From Clitoria ternatea (taxonomy: Eukaryota > Streptophyta > Magnoliopsida > Fabales > Fabaceae), in assembly GCA_037962975.1 (NCBI GenBank), contig CM075675.1:105003218-105067217 (forward strand): DNA of 64,000 nucleotides. The letters are read 5' to 3'. The translations under genes were made by a program, and so were the position numbers. Shown here one piece after another: positions 11,839 through 22,513 of this stretch (position 1 is its first letter; each line of letters opens with the position of its first letter). The notes under the pieces are model-generated. The model searched no databases. It saw nothing but the letters and a program-made list of their open reading frames with translations, and was not told the DNA's origin.

Positions 11839-11860
11839 CTAACTTCATGATTGAAGTTAG
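11839..11860 (+). other. LTR hairpin 2 (9-bp perfect stem, TGAT loop)
   Basis: CTAACTTCA at 11839-11847 pairs with TGAAGTTAG at 11852-11860. With hairpin 1 it makes a two-hairpin leader in the probable R/U5 part. A role in RNA stability, packaging or strand transfer is conceivable but unproven. Confidence 0.7.
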
Positions 11861-12155
11861 GGATCTTCTGCTTCAGCATTTTTTACGACTGATTCCTCTC
11901 TGAATACATTCCTTACTTGGAATATAATCACTGACTTGAGCGTCGGAGAATCTTTGCAGGTGACACCACCATTCGCCCACTTCAACGCGTTAGGTCGGTG
12001 TGAAGGATCTCCAGAACGCCCAATCCGCTCTCCTCATTCAAGGACAACGGATACCTACATCGGATACACATACATCCGGTCTACTAGACGGTATTGACAT
12101 ACTATTCGTGACTGGCTTGAGATCGGATCTCTTGACCCCGGTCCAGGACAGATCA

Positions 12156-12174
12156 TTGGCACGCCCCGTGGGAC
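12156..12174 (+). other. Primer-binding site region of the young Tat element
   Basis: TTGGCACGCCCCGTGGGAC follows the LTR end at once, the expected position for tRNA priming, and a near match exists in the older Tat element. I cannot name the tRNA with confidence. Confidence 0.65.
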
Positions 12175-12220
12175 CCGATAAAGTTATTCCCATATCCTTT
12201 GACAGAGCAGGTAATCCACA

Positions 12221-14839
12221 ATGGAAGGCGAAGCACAAGACTTCACGGAAAATCAGGCTGAAGGCAGAACCAATCCTAACGCCTTCAGAAAACTCAACTT
12301 TGATTCTCATGGGGGCAGCTCAAAGAAGATAGTAACAGTGTCTGATCCTGATCCTCGTGATGAGTTGATCAAACAACTTCAGAAGGAACTCGCTGAATTG
12401 CGAAGAGAAAAAAGGCAAAGCGAGGATAAAGAGTCATCTCGCACGCGAAACACTCCCCACACAACTGATGGTGAAAAGTCCACCACTCTTCAGTACTCAA
12501 AGATCCCAACGTTTGAGGAGGGAGAACAAACTCGCGATTCTGAGGATGCAGCTTCCCGAAGGAAGAGAGATTCAACAACAGCACCCCCATTGTCTTACAA
12601 TCTGAAGGTTCCTTTTTCAAGGAGACTTATGGGCATCAGCATCCCCAAGCACCTTCAAACCACTCAACCACTTTCCATCGGAAAGTATAATGGTGAAACT
12701 GATCCAACTAAGCACCTTGATGCTTATGTGTTTGAAGCCATGTACTTGGGGGCTGATGAAGACGTGATGTGCCGAATGTTCCCTCGAACATTGTCTGAGG
12801 AAGCCCTCGGGTGGTTTAAAGGCCTGCCTTCTGGATCCATAGATTCTTGGACGGAAATGGCAGCTGCCTTTGAAACCCACTTTGTCATCTCCAGAGACGT
12901 ACCCAAGACGTCTCATACCTTGGCTCAGATTAAGCAAAGTGAAACTGAGGGCTTAAAAGATTTTTTGAAGAGGTTTTATAAGGAAGCAGCCCTGGTTCCT
13001 AACCTCACAGAATCTATCAAGCTGCATATCGTAATTGAGGCATTGCAGCCAGGATCAGCTTTCGCTTTTTCATTAGCAAAGAGCCCCCCAGCAACTTTTG
13101 AGGAGTTCAGGAAAAAAGCCTCAAAGTATGTGAGCATAGAGATGCACTTGGAGGCAATGGCTGCAAAGAAAAAGTCACCAACACCATCTCCCCAAACCCA
13201 GAAGGGTAAGGAAAAGACGAGGTCAGAACGCATGGAGAGGCCATTCACCAATCCTAAGGTGGATAACCACCCTCCTCGACCTCGAGAAAGGCATGTCAAT
13301 TCCTTCAGCCATTATGCACAGTTATCTGCCAGACCATCTCAAATTTTGAGAGAGGTCGGATGGCCAGTTTTCAGCACATATGGCATCAGGAGACCAGCCC
13401 CTATGAAAAGACCAGGAAATTCACGAAAGTACTGTGATTTTCATGAACAAAATGGTCATTCCACTGATGAATGCCAAGCTCTAAAGAACGCGGTTGAGAC
13501 GCTAATTAGAGAAGGCAAATTGAAGCAATACCTGTTCAAAGAAAAATCCTTTGACAGGCCAGAACGGAATGAGAAAAGAGAAAGAGATCCCGACGATGGG
13601 GATGACAACAACCCCAGTCCGGTTCGAAAGTTCTCTGCTGCAGAGAAGCAAAAAGGTGTAATGACCGATAATGCAGCACAGAAAGACAGCATGCCCCAGC
13701 AACAACGTCAGGGCCGACGTGAAGTCATTGACATGATTGCTGGAGGGTTCGCTGGAGGAGGAGCTTCAATTACAGCCCGTAAGAATCATCACATAATGAT
13801 TCTATCTGTGCAAGGGAAAGTCAAAGACAATCGCCCTTACAGAGGAGGAATTGAGGCTCCCATAATCTCTTTCTCTGACGAGGATTTTGGCCCAACCGTT
13901 CCTGGTGGTGACGATGCTGTAGTCATCACTGCTGTGATCGCCAACAAGGACGTCCGAAGAATCCTTGTTGACCAGGGAAGTTCCTGCGATGTTATTTTCT
14001 ATAATTGCTTTGAAAGAATGGGTTTTAAAGACTCAGATTTACAGCCTTACACACAGGAACTAACAGCTTTCAATGGCGCAAAGCAACTAACTAAAGGGTA
14101 TCTTGACACCCTTATCTCGTTTGAAGGCGAACCAGGAGCCAGGACGGTTAGGTCTCGGGTGCTAGTGATTGATGTCAAATCACCATTTAATGGCATCATA
14201 GGCCGTCCTACTCTGAATGCAATGGAGGCAGTTGTATCAACCCCACATCTCCTTATCAAGTTCATTGACAAGGATAATGCTGTGTCATCTATCCGTGGTG
14301 ATCAAGAGATGGCTAGGTACTGCTACAACCTTAGTCTCAACATGACAAAGCTGGACGCCTCCAATAAAAAGAGGAAACTTAATGATGCTGGAACATCGGC
14401 TGAATCCGTAAGTCTTGTCGACCTGGACCCTAGAGCGGATTTGAACATTGATCCGTTCAACCCATCAAAGCCCACACCGGATGGAAATTCCAGGGACATT
14501 GTCTTGGGAGATTCTCCAGAAAAGATCACCCATATCAATGACAAGCTAGATACTGAAATAGAGCAGCGACTGCTGGCCCTCTTACAAGAGTTTAAAGACC
14601 TCTTTGCATGGACTGCAGCCGATATGCCAGGCATAGACCCTGAATTCTGCTGTCATAAACTTTCTGTCTATCCAGAGACGAAACCTGTGGCCCAAAAGAA
14701 AAGACGATTGGGCCCAGAGAAACAGAAAGCAGCTTGTCAGCAAACTGAGGAATTGCTGAAGGCCGGATTTATCAAGGAAATCCGATATTCCTCTTGGCTT
14801 TCGAATGTGGTGATGGTCCCTAAATCCAATGGTAAATAG
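12221..14839 (+). pseudogene. Tat gag-protease and start of reverse transcriptase, ended by one TAG
   Basis: The 872-codon frame begins MEGEAQDF 65 bases after the LTR. The gag capsid-like block is at residues about 125-310, and the knuckle-like YCDFHEQNGHSTDEC lies near residues 405-420. MIAGGFAGGGASITARK is near 505. The protease motif LVDQGSSCDVIF is near 580, with Gln instead of Thr/Ser after the Asp. The frame enters the reverse transcriptase (LLKAGFIKEIRYSSWLSNVVMV) and stops at TAG 14837-14839. There the older sister element has a Trp codon, and the same frame continues directly after. The break is thus a single G-to-A type change. Gag and protease would still be made. Confidence 0.93.
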
Positions 14840-14842
14840 AGA

Positions 14843-17692
14843 ATGTGCATTGACTACGTGGACCTCAACCGCTGCTGTCCAAAAGATCCTTATCCTCTTC
14901 CTAATATAGATCGGATGGTAGATGATTCCTCTGGTTACCAATACCTGAGCTTCATGGACGCTTATTCTGGTTACAACCAAATTCCGATGTGTGAAGAGGA
15001 TCAAGAGAAGACAGCTTTCATAAATGATCGTGGTGTCTTTTGCTATACAGTCATGCCCTTTGGCCTGAAAAACGCTGGGGCGACATATCAGCGCATGATC
15101 AACAAGGTTTTCGAAGGTATGCACACCAAACTTGTTGAAGTATACATTGACGACATAATAGCAAAGACACCGGTTGGTGGCGATCATATTGAAGACCTGC
15201 GCCAAGTATTCACCCGTTTGAGACAATTTAACATGAGGCTGAACCCAATGAAGTGCACATTTGCTGTCCCTGCTGGGAAATTTTTGGGTTTCATGTTAAC
15301 TCAACGTGGTATAGAAGCCAATCCAGGGAAGTGCCAAACGATTCTAGACATGCAAAATCCTAAGAATCTCAAAGAAGTCCAATCCCTGAATGGCAAGGTA
15401 GCAGCTTTGGCACGATTCATGCCGAAGATGGCTCACAGGTCGCTCCCCCTGTACAAAATACTGAAAAAGTCCAAGAAATTCGAGTGGGGACAGGAACAAG
15501 AAAAAGCTTTCCAAGAGCTTAAGGAGGTGTTGTCCAAACCTCCCATTCTCACAAAGCCTGACCCCGAAGACACACTCATTCTGTACTTGGCTATTTCAGA
15601 TGAAGCTTTGGGCGTTGCCTTGATAAAAGAAACTCCTGATGGACAAAGACCGGTCTATTTCACTAGCAAGACCTTGCAAGGTGCTGAGATCCGGTATCAA
15701 AAAATTGAAAAGGCCGCCCTCGCTGTTGTTTGGGCCTCACGACGGTTGCGTCCGTACTTTCACGCCCATCCAATCATAGTGAGAACGGATTTGCCACTCC
15801 GTTCTGTCTTAATCAAGCCCGATCTTGCTGGGAGGATGATCAAATGGTCTATTGAACTCTCTGAGTTTGATATATCCTACGAACCCCGCAGCGCTATTAA
15901 AGCTCAAGTCCTGGCTGACTTTATTGTGGAAATGACAGGGACTGATCCGGATTACCCTCGAGTCCATTGGACCATTTACGTTGATGGTTCATCAAACCAA
16001 AGAGGCTCTGGAGCAGGTGTAGTTCTCGAAAGTGATGACGGAGTACACCTGGAGATCTCCCTTCGTTTCAATTTCAAAACATCCAACAACCAGGCTGAGT
16101 ACGAAGCTTGCTTGGCCGGGCTAAGAGCTGCAATTGACATCGGAGCTTCTGAGGCGACACTCTGTAGCGATTCACAGCTGGTGATTTCGCAGATCTTAGG
16201 AGAATATCAAGCTCGCGAACCTCAACTCCAATTATACTTGAACTGTGTCAAGGAGTTGACTGAGAAATTCTCAAAGGTGGAGTTCAAGCATGTTCCACGT
16301 GAAGAGAATACGAGAGCAGATATACTCTCCAGGTTAGCAAGCACTAAACGACCGGGTAGCACCACTACTCTGGTTCAAAGCACGCTAACGTCGCCCAGCA
16401 TCCCTCTTTTCCCTTCTCTAAACGCCATAATGACTGACTCCCTTTACGGAGATACATGGATGGCTCCTTACATCCGTTATTTGGCTGATGGACAGCTACC
16501 CACAGATGAGAAGGAAAAGACGAGGTTAAGGAGAGAATTACCGTATTTCACTATGATTGATGGTAATCTCTACAGAAGGGCACTCTCTGTGCCCTATTTA
16601 ATTTGTCTCAAAGAGGATGAGGTGCAAGGTGTAATGGAGGAAGTGCATGGAGGACAAAGTGGACACCACGCCGGAGGAAGAAGCTTAATGCGAAAAATCC
16701 TCAGAGCTGGATACTGGTGGCCCACAATGAAGCAAGACTCCATTGACTTCGTCAAAAAATGCGACGCTTGCCAAAAATTCTCTAACCTACACCACACACC
16801 GGCGGAAGAACTCTTCACATCCGCTGTTCCATGGCCTTTCTACCAATGGGGATTGGATATTTTGGGCCCCTTTCCAACTGCTCCTAGGGGCATCAAATAT
16901 CTCATTGTAGGGGTCGATTATTTCACTAAGTGGATAGAAGCAGAGCCGGTGGTGCATATTACTTCAGCCCGAACTCGCCGTTTCATGTATGAAAACATCA
17001 TAACACGGTTCGGGGTCCCAGCACGGATTGTCACAGACAATGGCACCCAGTTCACGGATAGAAAATTCACAGATTTGCTTGAAGGGTTAGGAATAACCCA
17101 AATATTCTCATCCGTCGAACATCCCCAAACTAATGGTCAAGCTGAAGTGGCCAACAGGGAGGTGCTTAAGGGACTAAAGAAGCGCCTTGGTGAAGCCAAG
17201 GGCGGATGGACAGACCAGCTGTGTCATGTCCTATGGGCATATCGGACAACGCCTCATTCATCCACCAACGAATCCCCATATCGCCTAACATACGGGGTCG
17301 AGGCAATGATACCTGTGGAACTGCAAATTGCTTCCACAAGAGTTAAGTACTTCTCTGAAGAAACCAACAATGCTAACTTGGCATCTGAAATGGATGTCAT
17401 ACAAGAACTCAGAGAAGACGCTTTCATCAGAGATCAAGCCATCAAAGCCAAAGTTGCTCTCCGGTACAACAAACGAGTCCAATCAAGGACTTTCAACGTT
17501 GGAGATTTGGTTTTGAGGAAAGCAAGTATAAGGAACAAATTCGCCCATCAAGGCAAATTAGCCCCAAACTGGGAAGGCCCATACAGGGTATCCGAGGTCA
17601 CTGGCAAAGGCTCTTATCGCCTTGAAAACCTTGATGGCACTCCAATCCGAAACAAATGGAACACCCAAAACTTGCGCATCTACTATAGCTAG
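14843..17692 (+). pseudogene. Tat pol: reverse transcriptase, two RNases H, integrase (downstream of the TAG)
   Basis: This is a 949-codon frame in phase with the upstream one. The reverse transcriptase has DLNRCCPKDPYPLPNID, MDAYSGYNQIPM, MPFGLKNAGATYQRMI and the catalytic YIDDI. The first RNase H is degenerate (LYLAISDEALGVALIKE). The second, Tat-type RNase H is complete: IYVDGSSNQRGSGAG, NNQAEYEACLAGL, LCSDSQLVIS and RADILSRLAS. Integrase follows with the HHCC finger (GHHAGGRSLMRK..CDACQKF) and the DDE residues in GLDILGPF, IVTDNGTQFTD and NGQAEVANREV. No lesion other than the TAG at 14837-14839 is seen. Without readthrough these enzymes would not be made by this copy. Confidence 0.93.
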
Positions 17693-17863
17693 CTGTTTCT
17701 ACACTCTCCTATCCTTATCTTGGATTGAATACTGGAGAATTTATTTTCACAGCTACGCTCTCCTTGTAATTCTTATTTTTGATTTAATAAGAATCTCTCA
17801 TAACAATTTAACTCTTTCGAGTTTTTCTTATGCTGTGATTTTCAGTTTATCCGGTGTACAAAA

Positions 17864-18008
17864 GCATATTCAGGACGGATGATCTCAGCTACTTATTCTG
17901 TAGTTGACGATGTAACTCTTCGAATATGCGCAACGCACAAGAACATACTCAGGACGGATGATCTCAATTACCCATTCTGTAATTGACGATGTAACTCCTC
18001 GAGTGTGT
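17864..18008 (+). repeat. Hairpin family 1, units 1 and 2
   Basis: Unit 1: outer stem GCATATTC (17864-17871) with GAATATGC (17922-17929); inner stem AGCTAC (17887-17892) with GTAGTT (17900-17905). Unit 2: outer stem ACATACTC (17943-17950) with GAGTGTGT (18001-18008); inner stem CAATTAC (17965-17971) with GTAATTG (17979-17985). Between the stems the strands AGGACGGATGATCTC and GACGATGTAACTC are constant. Both stems differ between units but stay paired, with G-T wobbles. Confidence 0.8.
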
Positions 18009-18020
18009 AAATATTGAAGG

Positions 18021-18545
18021 CCCAGATTGTAGGATTAAACCGAACTCTGGGTACGGTTAGTAAGTTTGGCTGAACACCGATGAAGGCTCAGATTGTAGGA
18101 TTAAACCGAACTCTGAGTACGACTAGTAGGATAAACCGAACGTCGGTGAAGACCTGAGTTGTAGGATTAAACCGAACCTCAGGGCATGGGTTGTAGGGCT
18201 GGTCCTTCTTCAAGGCCACAAACCGAACCCCATTCGAAGACTACATGGGTTGTAGGGCTGGTCCTTATTCAAGGCCACAAACCGAACCCCATGCGAAGGC
18301 TTGGGCGCAGTAAGCTGGTTTTTCTTCAAGACCACGCTGAACCCCAAGTGACGGGCGCAGTAGGTTCAGGAATAGCCCTGATCTGAACCCCGTATCGAAG
18401 GCTCGGATTGTAGGATTAAACCGAACTCTGAGTACGACTAGTAGGATTAACCGAACGTCGGTGAAGAATCGTCATTGGGTAAAACCAAAGACCAATTGAA
18501 GAACGGCTAGTAGGATTCAACCGAACACCAAATATGACATGGACA
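18021..18545 (+). repeat. Hairpin family 2: array of about 11 units with constant loop and changing stems
   Basis: The loop consensus is YTGTAGGATTAAACCGAAC. Stems in order: CCCAGA/TCTGGG (18021-18051), CGGT/ACCG (18054-18079), CTCAGA/TCTGAG (18087-18117), CGAC/GTCG (18120-18145), CCTGAG/CTCAGG (18153-18183), ATGGG/CCCAT (18186-18233), CATGGG/CCCATG (18244-18293), CTTGGG/CCCAAG (18300-18348), ACGGG/CCCGT (18351-18393), CTCGGA/TCTGAG (18402-18432), CGAC/GTCG (18435-18460). A further TGGA/TCCA unit lies near 18520-18545. Three of the longer loops carry a second internal pairing, such as GGTCCTT with AAGGCC. Complementarity survives while the stem sequence turns over. Confidence 0.85.
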
Positions 18546-18625
18546 GTAGGATCAAACCGAGCTCCAAACACAACAAGTAAGTTATACTGAACTCCAAATT
18601 AATACTCTCGTGAAGTTCTTTATTT

Positions 18626-18944
18626 GGGAGTTTTATAGCTTATAATTCTGAGTCATCAATTCTTCAATTGAGATCTGACTCATAAACTCCGACACAAACA
18701 ATTCACTCGGGTACGCCACAATCTAAGGCATTTTCACCCGAAATTCCTCAGTCGGAAATATTTGAAGAGGAATTTCTATTTTAAAACCTCACTCTTAAAA
18801 GCTCTCACGAGAAAATCTCACTCAGAGTTTATTCAAAGTGATAATCACCCAATGATACTGGGGGACAACATAAACGGTTTAACGAATATCTTGAGGAATG
18901 AACTCTCGTCTAAACGATCTCACAATCATTCCCCTTAAACCGTT
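18626..18944 (+). other. Further hairpins before antisense gene A
   Basis: TGAGTCA (18649-18655) pairs with TGACTCA (18676-18682), with GGAGTTT and AAACTCC outside them. GAAATTCCTC (18740-18749) pairs perfectly with GAGGAATTTC (18767-18776). AACGGTTTAA (18873-18882) pairs with TTAAACCGTT (18935-18944), with GGAATGA/TCATTCC (18895-18901/18926-18932) nested inside. Confidence 0.7.
18858..18867 (+). other. Internal polypurine-tract-like site
   Basis: CTGGGGGACA resembles the tract before the right LTR (CTAGGGGACA at 26988-26997). It precedes antisense module A, and a similar CTTGGGGACA (23491-23500) precedes module B. It may be a second plus-strand priming site or a relic of module transfer. 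Confidence 0.4.
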
Positions 18945-19239
18945 CTTGTAACAATGATGTGTTCCCTCATCAGCGGTGACCTTATTATGAAATTCATCTT
19001 GCATGTATAAGTCCGGTATGTAGATTTTGTTTTACAATCCGATCTTCATTACTTAAAACCGGAATGATACAATACACATGCAATCCCTCTATTAAAGTTG
19101 TTTTTCACTAAACAAAAATGGAGGTAAAAAACCCTTTTATTGATTAAATGAGAATTACAATTCGTATAATAATCCGGAGCTGATCCCGGAACACAGCGAA
19201 TTTGAATCAATAAAATGAAAAAGGAAACAGGGAAGGGCG

Positions 19240-21805
19240 CTACTTTCTCTGGCTTGAATCTCCTTCTTTCCCTTTGCCTTTGCCTCCGGCCTTGCCTTCT
19301 TCAGTGCGAGAGCTCGTTCCTGTGCTTATGGGCTTCAGGAATGAAGGTCCCATCGATTGGCCTGCAGGTAAAGGAGCGAACTTATAAGGAGTGCTAGGCG
19401 GACTTTCATGACGCTTGTCAACTATAGCCACCAGTTTCCCTTGATGAAACTCATAGAACGGGTCAATACCATTCAGATTAAGTTTTACCTTGGGATTCCG
19501 GTATTGAATTTGACGAACAGCCAACCCAAAGGATTCCTTGACTGCCTGATCGCACATATCCACAGCCTCGTCAAATTCCGCTTTTGTGTCCGCCAACTTT
19601 GAGAGCAGCTCCTTCTCCTTACGCGACCAATCTTCGGTTCCTCGAGCATAAACAACTTTGACTTCCTTAAGCTCCTCTTCCAGCTTTGAAGAGCGTTCCT
19701 TCTCCGCACAAAAACCGGAGTGGAGGCCGGAATTGATTTTCTTTTGATCAGCTACTTGGGCCTCCAACTCCTTGGCAAGATGTTTTAGCCTGACAATTTC
19801 TTCATCCTTCTTATATCCTTCCTCTTTGGAAGCTTCTAATTTACTTTCTAAACGAAGGATGGTTGCCTTGTCCTTAGCAGCAGCAACGCTAAGGTCATTA
19901 ACCTTGCCAACCAACGAGCTCAGCCTCTCATTCTCTTCTGGAAGCTTGCGAACCGATCTTAAGAGCCCGGATAATTCTGCCAGGTGCTTCTGTCCGGCAT
20001 CGCAAGCTTTGGCTACTTCATCGCTCATCAATGAGGGCTTCAGCTTGTACGGAGTCTCGGGAACGACCTCAGGAACAGAACCCTCGTATACCAGATATTG
20101 TGCAAGACCGGAGCTACTTTGAAGGGGGCGAGTAACTTTTGGTGCAAAGTAAGTCGTTATTGGCTTTGCACCATAGGTGATCCCGTCGCCAGGAGCATCC
20201 GGAGTGGACCCTACATCCAGAGCGGATCTTTCCACTTTCTTTCCCTTTGAAGGCTCCGGATCAGCACTCTCACTTGAAATTTTTTGTTTTTTCGGAGAAG
20301 GTTGACGATCCGAGGTCCTTGAGGAACCGCGTTTTATAGTTTTCTTCTTTTCTCCGACCTTCTCAGCCACAACCTTCTCAGATCCGCCCTCCAGTAAGGG
20401 AATATCGTCACCAGCAGATGAGGTTAAAATGATGGTCTCCGCTGTGGCTTTCTTCGAATTCCGTTTCGCCTGAATGTCATTTTCAGCTGCCACGGAATTC
20501 GCTCCAGCTTTGAGCCCTTTCAGTTTTTCCATCTCTGGAGACGCAGCTTCAATTTCAACTGCAAAACCAAGCAACACGGTTAGAAATCAACTACTTCAAG
20601 GCATGATGCGATAAAATATGAATATTAGCAGGAAAATTACGCAGATATTCCTCGCGGGTAGACCACGATCCTAACAAACGCCTGCAAGAGAAAAATTTAT
20701 GCGAGGCGGTGTAAGATTGAAGGGCGGAAAGAACGGAAACTGAAGACGGGCTTAGTTCATCCTCCTCAGTATAGTACGCCTGGGAGGTCAGCAAAAAGTG
20801 TTCATGCGTCCAAGCCACTGGGAACTTCGGAAGCCCATCTTCAGTTAACCAAAAAACTGACTCGTCAGGGTGAACGCTAATCTTCGTGAAATAGGACTTG
20901 AATGAATGTCCATCAACTTTGGCGGAGTCAGTGTACGCCTCAAAGTTGATAACCTTTGAGAGAGTCCGGAGGGATATCAAGCTCACTCCCCCCTTCTCTT
21001 TATTTGCACGACGGACCACTTGGGCAAAATAAAAGAGCATGGCCACCGTCGGCTTGAAGTTGAAGTGCTCCCCAAGCACTTCAAGAGAGCGGACTAATCC
21101 CCATCCGTTGGGGTGAAGCTGTGAAGGAGCGCAGTCCAGGAATCTCAGAACCCCCATCTGAAACTTCGAAAGGGGAAACCGCACACCAAGGTTCAAAAAT
21201 AAAAAGTCATACATATACAAGGACCTTTCGTCCGGGATATGACAAATTCGATCGGATGGCAACGGGGCTATCACCATGAAGCACTTCTTGTATTTATCCT
21301 TCTTGAAGACCGTGAAACGCGGCTCCAACTCCGCTCCCCCCTCTTGAGCATGAACTGATGCTATTTCACGAAACTCCTCAGCCACCCAGCTGAATGGGCG
21401 TTTCTGTTGGAATTTCACCCAATCTATCCGGTGTGCAACCACATTGCAGAGGTCGGATTGGGTCTTCAAGATATGCTTCTCGGAAGGGGATTCCCCTTCA
21501 GATGACTTCCTCCCAGTAGCTTTCTTTGTCACCATTGTGAAAGCCTTGATGCTGCGATAAAATTCCACATCATCAGAGACATATAAATCCCCACTCTCGA
21601 CACTCTCACTAGAGGAGGAAGACCCTGAAGAGGGTATAATCACCCTTCGCCTTTGATATTGCGACCCCTCCCTCTCTGTATTTCGTGATCTCGACTGAAG
21701 GATCACTGGAATCCTCCCACCATGAACGCTAGGGTTTTGAGTCAAAGCCCTTCCTCCTCTTCCTCTAGGGCCAACGCCACTGAAGCTAACACCCTTCCTA
21801 GGCAT
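19240..21805 (-). CDS. Antisense accessory gene A of the Tat element (spliced; transposon-associated domain)
   Basis: Exon 1 is 21805-20641 and exon 2 is 20558-19240. The intron 20559-20640 has GT and AG borders and joins the two frames in phase, giving about 827 residues. I start at the ATG at 21805 (MPRKGVSFSGVG). The N-terminal 90 residues are basic and low-complexity. Then comes a domain (ITPLP-like 'APLPSDRICHIPDE', 'MYDFLFLNLGVRFPLSKFQ', 'APSQLHPNGWGLVRSLEVL') resembling the plant 'putative gypsy-type transposon' domain that I know as Pfam Transposase_28. After it come a charged linker, a long coiled-coil-like Glu/Lys region, and a conserved tail (ESFGLAVRQIQYRNP...DPFYEFHQGKLVAIVD). 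It lies antisense to pol in the env position. Its function is unknown. The frame is fully open. Confidence 0.82.
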
Positions 21806-22439
21806 TCTCAAATATTAAAAAGAGAAACTGAGAACGAAGGGAAAGTGGTTACCTTAGATAGTGAATTGAAATTCACAGAGGTGGATACGAAGAACTTCTT
21901 GGAACTTTCGTAGAGATTCGTCAAGGAAGCAAGAAGAAATGGTAACTGAGATTGCCAAATATGCCTATATCAGGGCACCAAAATTTTCAAATACCCACTA
22001 AACATAACCTGTCGTTTACCCCCAAACGACTCCCCGTTTAGTGGACCAAAATTGTCATTTAGTACATCAAGGCGCGAAAATGCCATCATTTTGTCACAGA
22101 GCCATCGAAATGGGCCTATTAAAACCAAATATTAGGCCCAACAAAACTATGCGTGACAGTTACTAAGACATGCGCACTTAATGCAATAATGGCGCGCCCA
22201 CGTGAATTAAGGCATTAAATGTCCAATCATTAGAAACGTGGCCACCATTACCCGAATACCAAGGGTTGCGAAATTCGATAAACTTCTGATATTTCCATTG
22301 TCGAATCCGCCCTTAAAATTTCGTCACTACGGAGCATGATTCCAAGAGCGGATATTTACACTTCAGTGCAAATCCGAAATCCAGACGTACTATGATCAAT
22401 ATAGCTCATATGAGCAAGTCAACTGCTTCCTCACATCAG

Positions 22440-22450
22440 CTAGGGGGCTA
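22440..22450 (+). other. Relic polypurine tract at the end of module A
   Basis: 'AGCTAGGGGGCTA' here corresponds to 'AGCTAGGGGACATA' before the right LTR. The preceding 30 bases also match (ATGAGCAAGTCAACTGCTTC versus ATGTGAACAACTATTCAGTC). Module A thus once ended at an LTR boundary. Confidence 0.55.
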
Positions 22451-22513
22451 GTAGAGGTAAGACTCGGATTTCGGATGGAGCGAAAATTTGCCAATTGAAT
22501 CCGCACTCCCTTG

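Larger units (their letters stand above)
11424..12155 (+). mobile_element. 5' LTR of the young Tat element
   Basis: It starts TGATCCGGTCTC and ends CAGGACAGATCA, so has TG..CA ends. It is 732 bp, the same as the right LTR, and both read the same base for base in my comparison. A TATA box lies at 11722, with two perfect hairpins 60-140 bases downstream in the probable R/U5 region. Confidence 0.95.
17693..19239 (+). other. Non-coding hairpin-rich spacer between pol and antisense gene A
   Basis: There is no real coding frame. From 17860 the spacer consists mostly of inverted repeats: two units of hairpin family 1 (17864-18008), the family 2 array (18021-18545), a hairpin around 18649-18682, a perfect 10-bp stem at 18740-18776, and a two-part stem at 18873-18944. 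A polypurine-like CTGGGGGACA is at 18858-18867. Antisense gene A ends at 19240. Confidence 0.7.

Noticed and set aside
12156..12174. Naming the tRNA primer of the Tat element
   Set aside because: The match to any specific plant tRNA 3' end cannot be confirmed from memory.
17864..18545. microRNA precursors
   Set aside because: Stems are only 4-8 bp, too short for plant Dicer processing into a defined duplex.
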